Positions 22,564 through 34,620 are shown, counted from the first letter of the stretch. The stretch: 64,000 bases of DNA from Anthonomus grandis grandis (GCF_022605725.1 NC_065548.1:45439131-45503130); one strand, 5' to 3'. Numbers and translations: made by a program. The notes: generated by a model not told the origin, from the sequence alone.

Positions 22564-23849
22564 GGGTCTACCAATAAGAATGATATAAGTTTAAATTGCT
22601 AAAAAATAAAAACGAATTGGTTAATTTCTATAATTGATGTCTCATGTTGTAGTTTATTATGTAACTTTATGTTTTAAACAAAATATCATTAAGATGTTCA
22701 CCTCGGCTACGGCGGCAGACGTTTAGACGACGAACCCAATTTTCAATCACTTTTTCTAACAAGTTGGGTTGAATTTCGCAAAAAACTCTAGTTATGTTAA
22801 CTTTCAACTCATTGATGGTTTGAGGATTGTCAGAATACACCTTCGACTTCATATATCCCCAAAGAAAAAAGTCCAGGGAAGTAAGATCACAGGACCTTGG
22901 TGGCCATGTCGCGAAATTATTGGATCTTCAAAACGCTCTCTTAATAAATTAGTTGTGGCTCGGGCGGTGTGTGATATTGCTCCGTCCCGTTGAAACCAAT
23001 TCTGTTCGAAGTCTCCACCATCAATTGCAGGCCAAAGAAAGTTTGTCATCATGTCACGGTAGCGCACTCCGTTGACTGTCACAATACGCCCCCCTGCATC
23101 CTCAAAAAAGTATGGACAGATAATTCCAACGACATGCAAACCACGCCACACAGTCACTTTTAACGGGTGTAATGGCACTTGTACTAATTTCTGGGGATTG
23201 TTCTGACACCAGAAGCGACAATTTTGCGTATTGACAACGCCACTAAGACAAAAATGGGCTTCATCTGAAAAGATGATTTGTTTCCCAAAATTGGCATTTT
23301 CTACCAACTGCAACAAGGCCCAGTCGGTAAACGTTCTTCGCAAACCATGGTCAGCAAGCTTCAATTCTTGAGTTAGAACCATCTTATATGGATGTAGGCC
23401 CAAGTCTTTCTTCAAAATGCGCCACAGAGACATTGGTGAAATGCCTAATTGCTGAGAACGGCGCAAAACAGACACATTGTTATTCGCGTCAACACTTTCT
23501 CTTGCAGCGGCGATATTTTCAGCGGTCCTTGCTTTTTTTTGTCGCGTTGGTGGCTTATTATCTAGAAGAGTGTACTCCCGTTCAAATTTATTAATTGTGC
23601 GCCTTATTGCAAGCTCAGAAGGCCGTCCACGATGGCCAAAATCTTCTCTAAGAGCACGATAACAGGCTCTAACCGATTGCGCATTTTCGTAATACCTTTT
23701 CACGATAGCTATACGTTGCTCTTGACATAAACGATTCATGATGAAATGTCAAAGTATCCTTAACACAACTGACGCTTGATCCGCGTTTTAACACATACCA
23801 TTGTGCGTACATGACCCACTAAACTTCTATCACTTCTATTGGTAGACCC
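22564..23849 (-). mobile_element. mariner-like element MLE-D, copy 1
   Basis: Bounded by short TIRs: GGGTCTACCAATAAGAATGA at 22564 and the inverted GGGTCTACCAATAGAAGTGA ending 23849. These ends differ from the CAGGGTG type of MLE-A and -C and are much shorter (about 30 bp). TA precedes the left end. It lies inside the RT of nLTR-C, between the VPQG/YIN block and FADD. A second copy is at 54534-57672. Confidence 0.85.
22667..23739 (-). pseudogene. mariner-type transposase, nearly intact (MLE-D copy 1)
   Basis: The longest transposase reading frame in the window: 296 codons from ATG 23739 to 22849, then, after a frameshift, 62 more to 22667. N-terminal HTH pair: QRIAIVKRYYENAQSVRACY, GRPSELAIRRTINKFE, ARTAENIAAARESV and SLWRILKKDLGLHPYKM. 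Catalytic blocks IIFSDEAHFCLSG and WFQRDGAISHTARA (QQD reads QRD here). A 13-bp deletion near 22905, relative to copy 2, removes the WPPRS part of the third block and shifts the frame before the PLDFFLWG region. Otherwise no internal stop. Confidence 0.9.
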
Positions 23850-24345
23850 ATTATATATATCACGGAAGAAGTTAAGGACATAAGATATATCCCTGAGGGA
23901 CAACGGCGTTAGTTTGAAATCTCTACGAGGTGTGTCCATCAACGACAACCAAGATGGATCAGTTATCGAGGAAGGTTCCATGCCAAGCAACGAGAGAGTT
24001 GGTGGCAAACCATAAGAATACAGTTTGTTTAAGAGGTTTTCATGCCAGACCCTATTTAATGTATTTGAAATATCCAGAGCTACTGCATGGAATGCATGAC
24101 ATAGACGAATAGATCGCCAGTAGACCTGTGTTTTCGAAAACCATAGTGACTGTTGCTAATAGTGTTGGTAGACTTCAGGTATTTCAAAATTTGCTAGTTA
24201 ACAAGTTTTTCCGTCATCTTGGCGATTGCTGGGACTAAAGTAATCAAACGGTGGATGATGGGCACCGCCTTTTTCTTATTTTTTGACATTGTTTGTATTT
24301 GCGCAAGTTACCAGTCTTCAGGGAAGAGACTGGAAAGGAGGACAA
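23850..24345 (-). pseudogene. LINE nLTR-C reverse transcriptase, 5' piece
   Basis: Minus strand, in changing frames: SLFPEDW (24325), IIHRLITLVPAIAKMTEKLV (24255-24200), SNSHYGFRKHRSTGDL (24155-24110), AVALDIS-x-x-x-x-RVWHENLLNKL (24090-24030), YGLPPTLS (24010-23985), then VVPQGYILCP (23905-23880). The reading stops at MLE-D and continues at 22563 with FADD. Typical LINE fingers-palm order. Confidence 0.8.
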
Positions 24346-24545
24346 TGATAAAATATGGATCAAAATCACAGAAATGGTTAGTTTTGTAAGTTGTGACCTA
24401 TTTTATCTAACACTTTCTAGCATTTAGATAAAACAAAGCGTCCTCCTCAATCAATTTGAATGCTGGCATTCTTATTGTTTCAAATATATTCTAACTTGGC
24501 TCAACAAATCATTAGAGTAATAACGTTGATTATAATCAAAGATCA

Positions 24546-26234
24546 TTAAGAAACATACCACCTATCATGATGCGGAAACAGTTGTTTTAAATTAGTATAA
24601 GGAGATTGAATGCACATACTTATATGCTGTTTATACCTCATATTGGTGTCAATGTGAAGTCCCAAATTGCGGGAATAAGTAGAATGCAAAAGCGGGTTTG
24701 AGGCAGCTTCCAAAGCCATATTCTGATGCAATACTTCACGATTTTCGCTGAAAATCAAGAAGGTAGATTTAGACAAGTTTATTTGTAAATTGTGTTTTTC
24801 TGAAAAATCTATTAAGGTTTTTAGATCATCGTTTATTTTCTTGGCAGCTATTTCTTTACTTTCAGGAAGAAAAGAAAAGTAGAGTGCATGTCATCAGCAT
24901 ATAAATAAGCACTGCAATATTTTAAGCAAGTGGTGAGATTACTAATATAAATACAAAATAGAACAGGCCCCAATATGGAACTTTGCGGTACTCCACATAA
25001 CTGAAATGCAGTAGATAAAATGCCCTGACTCGTTTCAACGTATTGATTTCTATTGGTTAAGTAACTTTTAATAATATCAATTGCATCAGAGTCAAACCCA
25101 TTATAGCCTAAAATGGCATTTGATCGTATGATTGATGCGATCAAATGCTTTGCTGTAGTCGATAAGTACTAAAGCACTGGCCTTACCCTGATCAGTGGCT
25201 TCAATAATATCATCTGTGATGTTTAAAAGTGCCATGGTACAGCTATGACCCGATCTAAACTCTGACTGAAATGCCGGTAAAATATTATATTTATCTAGGT
25301 ACTCTCTAACTTGGACAATTAATATATTTTCCATGACTTTAGAAAAAAGTGGCAAAATACTGATAGGCCTTAAATCATTAAAATCGAAAATCTTTTGCTT
25401 TTTTAAAAGTGGAAATATTTTTGAGACCTTCCAGCCATAAGGAAAACATCTATGAGTTTACAATATTAGTTACAAAAGGTATAACTCGGTGCACACATAA
25501 CAATAACATCTCTAGATCTATTTGATCCGCCTCAGTAGCGAGTGATTTAATGTCGAATAAATATTTTCTTACAATATCACTGGACATGGTATAAAAATTA
25601 AATTTTGATAATATATGACGCCTTTGCTTATTTTAATTATTTATAGAATTGAGGACATTAAGAGGATCGGGTAATTCATTAACTTTGTCATTTGAGTATA
25701 CATTAAGTGTTTTTAGCCTTTGCCAAAAAATCTTTTTATCTTTAGCACCCATAGTTACCATCTGTGCAAGGTATTGTTTTTTTTTCTTTACATATTTCAA
25801 TGCTAACTTGATTTTTAATTTGTTTGTAATAGTCCCAACTCAAATCAGTCTTTTGATATTTTTTGTAAGCTTTGTTCTTCAAGCTTATAATTTTTTTAAT
25901 GGTATACGTTACCCACGGAGGTTGTTGTTTTTTTATTTTGTGCTGGGTTAGAGGTGCTAAAACGTCAAACAAATTTATCAAAAAATTTTTTAAAGCAGCG
26001 AAATTTTTGTTAACTGTTTCCAAATAAATTATGTGTGGGGTGACCTGTAAAAATTCGTTAAGCAATTCTCTGTGAATGTTTTTGAGGTTTCGTGACATAA
26101 ATTTAAGGTTTCTGTTCGATGAGATACATTTCGCAGCGACGTGAACAGCGGCGTGTGTTCGACCGCTCTGCATTAAAGCTAAATTTTTCAAAGTGATTCT
26201 GTACCAAAATTTCTGAAAGTTGCTCTGTGGCATC
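24546..26234 (-). pseudogene. LINE nLTR-A: linker and reverse transcriptase
   Basis: Minus strand. The linker 26233-25742 is open (163 codons) with FQKFWYRITLKNLALMQSG and PPWVTYTIKKIISLKNKAYK. After a frameshift come LPDPLNVL and DLRPISILPLFSKVMENILI (25370-25320), QSEFRSGHSCTMALLNITDD (25260-25205), VLIDYSKAFDRINH (25180-25140), LCGVPQSSILGPVLFCIYIS (25000-24945), YLYADDMHS (24905-24880) and RNLGLHIDTNMRYKQHISMC (24680-24620). The 3' end stops near 24546 without a tail. Its endonuclease half lies at 30037-30636, separated by insertion of nLTR-B. Confidence 0.9.
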
Positions 26235-26351
26235 CTGGAGGCCTACTACATAAGGGTGAGTGATTTGTTTTCATCTTACTCATTGTATAACATTGGAAAT
26301 CCAGTCGGTTTACATCCGTATATGAATCGGTATCAGCAAAAAAAACACACT

Positions 26352-27397
26352 ATGTCTCTGTGTGGTGTGTGCGGCACGTCATGTCAGGCGGATCGTCTCG
26401 CAGCAAGCCGTACATCAACTGCGCAGGATCTTGTAAGAAAAGATTTCATATTGAATGCATGCGTATACCCAGTGAGGCGGCAACAATTATACCGACCATT
26501 CCTGGATTAATCTGGCGATGTCCTTCATGTCGTAACCTACCTTTAGAGGACATTAGGAGCACCATCAAAGAGTCTATGGAGTACAACATTTCTTCTGTGA
26601 AAGACTCAATATTGCAGACCATTGAAGAAAAATTTTCTGTTTTATGTCCTACCGAGACACCCTTACCTAAAATTAGTTATGCGGATGTTGTGGTAAACCA
26701 GATGACAAAACTTATTATAATACCTAAGAATGCAGACCAGGATAATAGTCGCACGAAGACAGATATTTTGAATCATATTAAACCGGCGGATGAGAAGCTA
26801 CAAATTGCGAACGTTAAGCATGCTGCCAATGGAGGGTTAATTGTAACTGCTGACCCAAACAGTGCTGATCGAATAATAAATTTAGCTAATGAGAAATTAG
26901 CAGAAGAATATGAAATCCGTGAACTTAAATCAGCTAGGCCGATGGTACGAGTTGTTGGTTTGACAGAAGACTACTCCAAAGAAGCTTTAGAATATCTTCT
27001 TATCTGAGTTTAGTATACTAAAGTATGGTCAACAAAGAAACAAGAAAACATTTTTCAGGCTTTGCTACAGATAGATACAGTCACTTTTAACAAACTAACA
27101 GATCAAAAACACATTGTTGTCGGGCTTGATAGTTGTCAAATTTACCATTCAACTTCTGTAACTCGTTGTTTCAAATGTTATAATTTTGGGCACTCTAATA
27201 AATTCTGTAAAAATAAAATTGTTTGTCCTCTATGCTCAGGCTCACACGAATTTAAAAATTGCAACTGCAGCTTTGTAAAAGATAGATTTAAGTTAGACAT
27301 AGACACCAAACACGCTTCTTGGAATTACAAAAATTGTTATTCATATAAGCAAATTAATGCTAAGTATAAATCTGAAATATTTGGGTCCACTCTGTAG
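26352..27397 (+). pseudogene. LINE ORF1 (gag-like): PHD finger and zinc knuckles
   Basis: RNA-binding, particle-forming ORF1 of nLTR-B. ATG 26352 opens MSLCGVCGTSC. A +/-1 shift near 26385 leads to INCAGSCKKRFHIECMRIPS and WRCPSC, together the Cys/His ligands of a PHD finger (26352-26540). A middle region with KISYADVV and GGLIVTADPNSADRI (26670-26890) looks like the RRM-type part. After another shift near 27000 come two zinc knuckles: CFKCYNFGHSNKFC (27169-27210) and CPLCSGSHEFKNC (27226-27264). Ends with TAG at 27397. PHD in ORF1 is known in CR1-like lineages. Confidence 0.85.
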
Positions 27398-27455
27398 CAA
27401 TCATCAGGTTCACACCGCTCTTCCTTCTCGCTTTACGAAACTCTCTCGCTTCAAC

Positions 27456-29890
27456 TTAACTCTTATGGCTGCAGTCGATCGAGACCCGGCAGCAGCAGCG
27501 TACTGACGACCTTTGCATCTATTATCAGAATACCAATGGCCTTCGCTCGAAAACAAAATCTTTTTTCAATTCTGTACTAACGTGTACATATGACATTATC
27601 GCTATTACAGAGTCTGGGCCGAACGAATACACAGTATATCGCTGTGACAGAAACTACGCCGAGATGAGTGAGGATAAGAGGGGTGGTGTTATATTGGCGG
27701 TTAGACAAACTTTTTCTGTCGTAAACCTAAAATTGGCTCTTCTTAACGATTTGCGTAGCATCATAGAAATCATTGGCCTAAAAATAATTATTAATCACAC
27801 CAATCTTTTTATTATTTTAACTTACATCTTACCCGGACGTTTTTCAGAGGTTTTTGAAAATGTTTTTGATTACATTTCAACGCTAACGTACCTTTACAAT
27901 TCAAAAATTATGTTTCTAGGAGACTTTAATATTTCAGAGTACATTTTGTATTCGAAAGGAGCTAATCCGTCATTTAGAGTTAACCAACTTAATAATTTGT
28001 TAGAATTTTTTGATAGGAAACAAATAAACTTTATTAAAAATATCCAGGGACGGCTTCTGGATCTTGTTATTACATCTCGATCAGATCTTTGTGAAGTACA
28101 GAGATGCCATGATTTCTTAGTTAAAGAAGAAGATATTTATCCAGCCTTGTTAATTAAGTTTAAGTCACACAGACAATACTGTGTTAATCTTGAAAATAAT
28201 TTATTTTCCCAACCAAACAATTTTTGGAAGCTAATTCAAAGCTCACAAAATAACAATTTGTTACCTCAAAATATGACTGACCAACAGGGAATAATTATGT
28301 CTGATCCTCAAGCTATTGCAAACGCATTCGCAGATTTCTTTAAAAGTGCATATATTTCTTCCACTGCTACACAACCTGGCAACAATGCTCAAAACATATT
28401 TGCAGATACCATCATTATATTCAGATTCACGGAAGATGAAGTATTACGAGCTCTTAAAACGATTAAACCAAAAGCAACTATTGGACCCGACAAAATTCTC
28501 GCTTTCCTTCTCTATGATTGTGCCATAGCTTTTATTAAACCATTAACTTTCCTTTTCAATTTAGCGTTAAAACAAGAAAGCTTTCCTGATCTTTGGAAAA
28601 TATCTAAAATTATCCCTGTACACAAAAAAAATAACAAAAATCTTACAGAAAACTATCGCCCTATAACAATAATTAATAACTTTTCTAAATGTTTTGAACG
28701 TGTTCTGCATACTGCTTTATATCCATCAATGAAACATCTGATTGACAGTAGACAACACGGTTTTATGAAGGGCAGGTCTACCACAACAAATCTAGTTTCT
28801 CTTACTGAATTTATAACTGAATCAATAAATAACAACTCTCAAGTCGACGTCATATATACGGACTTTTCTAAGGCCTTTGACCGACTCGACCATGGCATTC
28901 TTGTTAACAACTTCGATCGAATTTATGGATTTTCTTTCGGCCTAACGAATCTTTTTAGATCCTAGTTGAGTGACCGCCTCCCAGTATGTAGAATGCTATG
29001 GTCGAAGCTCGGCAAAGATTGTTGCCGCCTCTGGAGTCCCATAGGGCCCAATTTTGGGACCGCTTTTTTTCAACTCATTTATTAATAAAATATCTGATGA
29101 ACTTTTTGGAAATAGTCTATTATGTGCGGATGATAAAAAAGTTTTTTATCGAATTAACAGCGATTTGGACTGCATTTAACTTCAAAGTATTTTCATGGTG
29201 TAAAAATAATAACCTGCCTCTAAATGCTGCTAAATGTAATGTTGTTTCTTTCAGTTTAAAGAAAAAAATAATTATTTATGACTATACCATAGACAATGTC
29301 ACAGTCCCTAGATCAACAGTTTTGAATGACTTAGGTGTAACATTTGATAGCTCTCTTTCTTTTCAGCCACATATTACAGATATTGTCAAACGTAGCTACA
29401 GAATGCTAGGTTTTGTAATACGTAATTCTCATAATTTTAATAATATCCTCAGCCTAAAAATCTTATTCTTCTCATATGTCAGATCCATACTTGAGTATGC
29501 TTCTCAAGTTTGGTCCCCTTATTACCAAAACCATATAAATGAGATTGAGGGTATACAGAGAAAATTTCTAAAATTTCTTTACTATAAATGCGATGGAGTG
29601 TACCCAAAAATCGGTTTTCCACATGCACGGTTACTGGAAAGATTCTTCTTTCATTCTTTAGAAGATAGAAGAAAATCTGCTGATTTGCAGTTTCTATATA
29701 AATTAGTGAACAACTTAATCGACTTGCCAGAATTATTACAAGAACTGAACTTTCACATACCTCGCATATCAGCCAGAAAATCACAAACATTTTACCTACC
29801 TAGACCAAGGACTAACATTAACAAATTTTCTCCAATACGCAGAGCCTGTAACACATATAATTCTGTTCAGGGTCTATTCTTAGTAAAACT
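27456..29890 (+). pseudogene. LINE ORF2: endonuclease and reverse transcriptase (nLTR-B)
   Basis: Frame is open from about 27456. APE endonuclease blocks YYQNTNGLRSKT, DIIAITESG, RGGVILAV, FLGDFNIS, LLDLVITSRSDL and EEDIYPALLI (the usual D-H before PAL has lost its His). The EN-RT spacer is shorter than usual, suggesting a deletion. RT blocks TIGPDKILAFLL, IIPVHKKNNKNLTENYRPIT, RQHGFMKGRSTTTNL and VIYTDFSKAFDRLDH (28850-28890). A TAG interrupts at 28963. Then SGVP-stop-GPILGPLFF (29030-29065), LLCADDKKVFY (29122-29155), VLNDLGVTFDSSLSFQPHI and RSILEYASQVWSP. A few lesions only, so it is recent. Confidence 0.9.
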
Positions 29891-30036
29891 TTGTTTTTTT
29901 TTCTTTACTTTTCTCATTGTTTTTCTTTTTAAGCATTTCTTTATTGTTATTGATTGTAAATGTATTTTTTTCCTATTCAGTAATTGGATGTATTTCTGTT
30001 GAATGGCGTAAATAAAATAAAATAAAAACAAAAATT

Positions 30037-30636
30037 ATGTTGCAATACGTCAAGAAATGGTCAGAAATTTCTAAATTGCTAATACCCGCCTCAAAGCTTA
30101 TTTCGTCATATGGAATGAAAATTAAATCCAGAAGCACAGATGATGTCCCTGTAACTCTTTTAGGTTCCATTATAACTTGTTGCAAATATAGAGATTCTAT
30201 ACGATCATAAAAAGTTTATACATAATGATCTTTTATATTTAGAAGGTTCAAATTTATATTACCGCCACATATGATTTCCAAAGGCAGCCAACCTTTTTTC
30301 AAAAGTCTGTACAAAATTATTGATATTACCTTTGGGAGGTCTATAGATGACACTGACCATATAATTTTTATGAAAAAATTTTAGTTGAAACCATAACAGT
30401 TCACAAGTTTCTTCACTAACAGAAACCATATTATAAAATCTCTCTCTAGTTTTTCTATCATTTCTTAGAATGTCATACTCATTAATATTAATATTCGATG
30501 ATAAAATATTCGAATTTAACAAAGTTTTAGAAATTCCTACAATATTATAATCACCCTCATTGATATTTTCCTTTAGTTCTGCCAGTCGGAGCATAAGCGA
30601 TCGCGCATTTAAAAAACATGTACGTAAATTCACCAT
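30037..30636 (-). pseudogene. LINE nLTR-A: endonuclease domain
   Basis: APE-type endonuclease of the LINE whose RT is at 24546-26234. ATG 30636 starts MVNLRTCFLNARSL (first EN motif). The second motif reads YNIVGISKTLL, where the catalytic Glu of ISET is Lys. Then MVSVIYRPPKGN at 30360-30325, a frameshift, VTGTSSVLLDLIF and NLEISDHFLTYCNI (SDH motif intact) at 30090-30040. The frame runs straight into the nLTR-B insertion. Only an A/T-rich leader lies upstream and no ORF1 is found, so nLTR-A is 5'-truncated or its ORF1 is unrecognisable. Confidence 0.85.
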
Positions 30637-30639
30637 ATT

Positions 30640-31335
30640 AAATATTTAATAAAAAAAAATATCTTCTCTTTTTTCCCTAAATAAACAAAAAAAAATTTAT
30701 GTATTTAAGTAAGAAAGTCTTATATATGAAACTGCACTGAATAATGATTTTGTAACGCCTTTTAACATCAATAACTTTGTAAATTTTAACCAACTAATAA
30801 ATCATTTATTTTATTTCGACGACATGAACAAATTTAAAACGTTTACCAACTAAACACAAAAGACTAAGTTCGCGATGGCACCAAACTAATTTCGCATTCC
30901 CCTCTTGCATTCTCGAGCTTCATTTGGCAGTAAAATTACCTGAAAAGTACCTCGACCGCAAGTAATTACAAAGTGCGGTTTAAAATGTTCCATATTCATT
31001 TCATCTGAGTAATTTGAGCCGTTTTAGCGAGGGATTCGTATGCATCGGCCCACGTTGTCGTTTATACGGTAGATTTGCTCAGCTTTTCTTTAATTTTTGA
31101 CATAGGCCCTGCTCGTATTACCACATTCTCTTTTGAACTTGATGACATACGATACGTGAGGTATACCGTGCATTAAAACCATCCCGCATCATTCAACTTT
31201 TTTTTTTGTGGTATTGCTTCATATTTATACAACCATGATGGTTGTGGGGTCAGGTATCATTTAGGGACGTTCATTTGACGTGAATGTTATAATTATCTTT
31301 TAAATATAGAGTGATTTATTAATATAGTCGATTAT
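30640..31335. other. no recognisable gene
   Basis: AT-rich then mixed sequence between two divergent endonuclease fragments. It may hold the 5' UTRs of nLTR-A (minus) and nLTR-D (plus). No motif seen. Confidence 0.4.
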
Positions 31336-31338
31336 TGA

Positions 31339-32845
31339 ATGTCTGTCCTACCAGTACCAGTGGAGGTAATTCTATTAGAAAATTTAGAAGCTTTGGATGC
31401 AGAAATTCAACAGGATACGGTCGACATTAATAAAATTGCTAATCAAGGTGATTGTAAAAACAGGTTTTTCTATATTTTACATTTTAACATTAGGTCTATT
31501 CATAAAAACTTTAATGAATTATTAGTATACTTAGAAACTTATAAATTAAATTTTATTGACATTATTATATTGGGTGAATCATTTGAAGCTTATGACAATC
31601 AATATAATATTAATGGATATAATATGTTTTATAACGGAGCCAAACATAATAGGAATGATGGTGTTGTAATTTATATAAAATCTAGTTTAGCTGCTGGTAT
31701 AAATCACATTTCGCTTAACAAGTCTAATGTCACGATAAGCCAAATTGCTTCAAAAAAGGATAACAGTAGTCTTAATATAATGTGCATGTACAGACCTCCT
31801 AATACAGAAAAACAACTCTTTGTTCAAGATATTGAAAAGTTTATCGCAGAGTACAAACTTTGATTTAAATATCTTTTTGGGCGATATAAATATTAATCGA
31901 TTGAATAAAGAAGATAATTTGGCAAATTTGTATCTATCCCTTTTTGGTCATTTTGGTTATCTATCATATATAAATCAACCCACAAGGGTAACATTAGATA
32001 CTAACACGTGTCTGATCATATTTTTGTAAATAACAAAAGAATTAATGCTCTACAAATCAAATCGTATATGCTACGGGCAGATTTAACAGATCATTATCCG
32101 ATTATCTATCATATATCAAATTTAATCAACGTCAATAAAAATAAGGAAAAAATTAAAGAAATTGTTACTAGGTTGAATGAGGATAAATTGTGCGATTTCC
32201 TGACAAAGGAAGATTGGTGTTCTGTCTTGAGTGAAACAGACGTATCAAAAGCTGATCATTTTTATAAAGCTCTTACAAGCTACTACGATCAGGCCACCTA
32301 CACTAAATCATTCTACGTAAAAGAATTCAATAAACGAAAACCTTGAATAACAACTGGTATAAATAGTAAGTATAAAAAAGAGAGACGAAATGAAACAACA
32401 GCTTTTGCAAAATTATAACGAACGTGATATATAAAACATATAGAAATTTCTTATATAAACTGATCAATAAAGCCAAACATACCTATTATAAAAATAAAAT
32501 GAAAAATTCTGGCAGCAATCTGAAACAAATTTATAAATTTATAACTGAAGCAACTAATGGTCAATCAAAAAAGCAAAAAAATTCTTTACCAATTTTAAAC
32601 AATCGAAAATGCCCTTTTTAATGACCCCAGAGAACTAGCAAATTATTGCAATGAATATTTCATTAACGTAGGGTTAGATATGTACAGAAAAATTAAGCCA
32701 ACTCAAAATATGTTACTGTACGAGTAGTTGATTCATTATTTTTAAATCCAGTCAATGAAAACGAAGTAATCATGCAAATAGATCGTGTTAAAAATGATAG
32801 TTCTCCTGGAATTGATAATTTTTATTTAAAAATATATATATATAT
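31339..32845 (+). pseudogene. LINE nLTR-D: endonuclease and linker
   Basis: Plus-strand ORF2 N-terminal half. Open 31339-31863 with HFNIRSIHKNFNELL, DIIILGESFEAYD (catalytic Glu), GVVIYIKS and IMCMYRPPNTEKQ. A shift near 31850 leads to IFLGDININRL; a second near 32010 to CLDHIFVNNKRIN and DLTDHYPIIYHI (final D-H intact). The linker follows (32424-32621, MIYKTYRNFLYKLINKAKHT), then ELANYCNEYFINVGL and NDSSPGIDNF at 32800-32820, the point where RT begins. It stops at a short (TA)n, where the minus-strand nLTR-E ends tail-first. Confidence 0.85.
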
Positions 32846-33890
32846 AAGAACTGAGTTGACACCATTACAGCCATAGTTTGCTCAGGCTATTCTTAAAAAC
32901 AGACAGTGAACTACTACATAAATCAATGTTATGAGCGTTTAAGACACTCAGAAATCTATCGATAGGAGAATGACGGCCATATTCAGTTCTGTGCATAGGA
33001 ACATGATAAAGGTCAAAATTGCGTAGAGTTCTATTTGGAACATTGAGACCCACTTTAGAAAGAAGGTCAGGAGCATTAATCATGCCATTAACCAGCTTAA
33101 AGATAAAACAAAGATCAGCGTTCACACGCCTTTTGGTCAATGTATCCAGGAGGTAAAATCTTACTGTCATGTCCTCACGATGGTACTCGTCAAAGCTAAT
33201 GCCCATTCTAAATGCAGCACACCGTAAAAATCCATCTCGCACTCTCTCAATCATATCTACTAAATTCTGATAGAGAGGAGACCGCACTACTGAAGAGAAT
33301 TCAAGATTAGATCTAACCAGTGAGACATAAAGGAGTCTATAGGCTTGCAAAGAGAGATGTGAACTATACCTGCTTACAGCACCCAACACTCTTAGTTCCT
33401 TTAAAGTTATTTTAGAGATGTGATGAACAAATCTCAGATGCTCATCGAACCACACGCCCAAATCCTTGACTAAATTCACATACTGCAAGGACTTACCAAG
33501 GATACTATATGTAGAATTGAATCTCTTCGAACCTCTATGAAATGATATGTAGCAACACTTGGAAATATTGAGCCTCAATCCGTTCATCACTGACCACTCA
33601 CACAAAGCATCAAGGTCTTCCTGAAGTTTGGCTATATCATTCACCTGCTTAATCTGCATGTAGAGCTTAAGGTCATCAGCAAATATACTTACAGAACTAT
33701 GATTGATCACATTAACAATATCATTCACAAATAGATTGAAGAGCAGAGGGGCACAGTGAGATCCCTGAGGAACCCCTGAGACTACATTAGTAGGTGCAGA
33801 AGTACAGCCATGCACCTTCACATTCTGAGTTCTTCCTATCAGGAAACTCTTTAGCCATTTTAAGAGGGAGTCATGAAAACCAGCACTTTT
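32846..33890 (-). pseudogene. LINE nLTR-E: 3' half of reverse transcriptase
   Basis: Minus strand, 318 codons uninterrupted from 33821 to 32865, with in-frame sequence upstream to about 33885 (SLLKWLKSFLIGRTQN). Blocks: NVVSGVPQGSHCAPLLFNLF, VSIFADDLKLYMQI (catalytic FADD), NISKCCYISFHRG, LVKDLGVWFDEHLRFVHHIS, SLVRSNLEFSSVV and a C-terminal YGRHSPIDRFLSVLN. The start near 33890 falls within the palm domain, so this is a 5'-truncated copy with an intact remainder. It lies tail-to-tail with nLTR-D. The style is Jockey-like and close to nLTR-F (54.6 kb). Confidence 0.9.
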
Positions 33891-33899
33891 TTCTAACTA

Positions 33900-34330
33900 C
33901 TAATACTAATTTTCCTTCTTTTCCTTATCCTTTACAATGATGTCAGGTTTGTGAAAGGGTACGCAGTGGTCTGTGATTTTAGACCTGTTGTAGTAGATCG
34001 TGAACTTAATTTCATGATCACTGGCTTGGAGACGTACTTGTAGTAAAGTAATTTGAGCAATAAGTCTCTTTCTGTAGAATATGTCCTGATGAACCGATGC
34101 AGCCACCTGATTCTAAAGGTGTAGATAATCAGTTTGGGCGTAAAAGCTGCAGGATGTCGTGGTGAATGAACTTTCTGTGTCTTGAAGTTTTCTTTTTCAG
34201 GAAACAACTTTCCCCTTTTCAACCAAGCGTTCGATGCACCTTTGTCTACAAAAGGTTGATCGCAATGATCAGGGTGTCTTTCATGCAGTTCATCTAAAAA
34301 AAGTAGGACATCTAAGAGACAAAATAACAA
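33900..34330 (-). pseudogene. LINE C-terminus with restriction-like endonuclease motif
   Basis: Minus strand in two frames: DKGASNAWLKRGKLFPEKEN (34250-34190), a frameshift, then ITLLQVRLQASDHEIKFTIY and PFHKPDIIVKDKEKKEN (34040-33906). The -KPD-x-x-(V/I)-x-D- pattern after a W-L-x-x-G-x-(L/I)FPE block resembles the C-terminal endonuclease of R4/Dong-type LINEs, a different class from the APE-type LINEs around it. Only this end is present. Confidence 0.5.
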
Positions 34331-34620
34331 ATAAAGAAATAAGAGAAAATTTGAAGGTGGAAGATGTAGTGGAAAAAATTGCCAAACTTAAATTGCAATA
34401 GGCAGGGCATATAGCAATAAGTGATACAGATAGATGGACGTCAATACTAACAAGATGGAGACCGAGACAAACAACAAGAAGCGTAGGTACGCCTCAGAAG
34501 AGATGGGCTTATGATGTAAAGAAAATTACGAATATAAACTGGTTACCAGAAAGCACAGGGCAGAAAGATATGGAAATAAGTTGGAGAGGCCTATGTTCAG
34601 GAACGAATAAGTAATGGCTA
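34331..34620 (+). pseudogene. RTE-like LINE C-terminal fragment
   Basis: Plus strand reads VGHLRDKITNKEIRENLKVE, DVVEKIAKLKLQ-stop-AGHIA, DTDRWTSILTRWRPRQ, RSVGTPQKRWAYDVKK and NWLPESTGQKD. This is the conserved tail of RTE-like insect LINEs (R-I-x-x-L-K-W-x-W-A-G-H, then R-W-x-D-D-x-K). One stop; 3' end near 34615 with AAGAAGAAGAAG. Confidence 0.75.

Larger units (their letters stand above)
26235..30035 (+). mobile_element. almost full-length Jockey/CR1-like LINE nLTR-B
   Basis: A two-ORF non-LTR retrotransposon of about 3.8 kb ending in an A-rich (AAAAT)n tail at 30009-30035. ORF1 (26352-27397) carries PHD and zinc-knuckle fingers; ORF2 (27456-29890) carries endonuclease and RT. It lies inside nLTR-A in the opposite orientation. 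A second, truncated 3' fragment of the same family is at 35790-36300 with the same tail. No clean target duplication could be defined. Confidence 0.88.
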
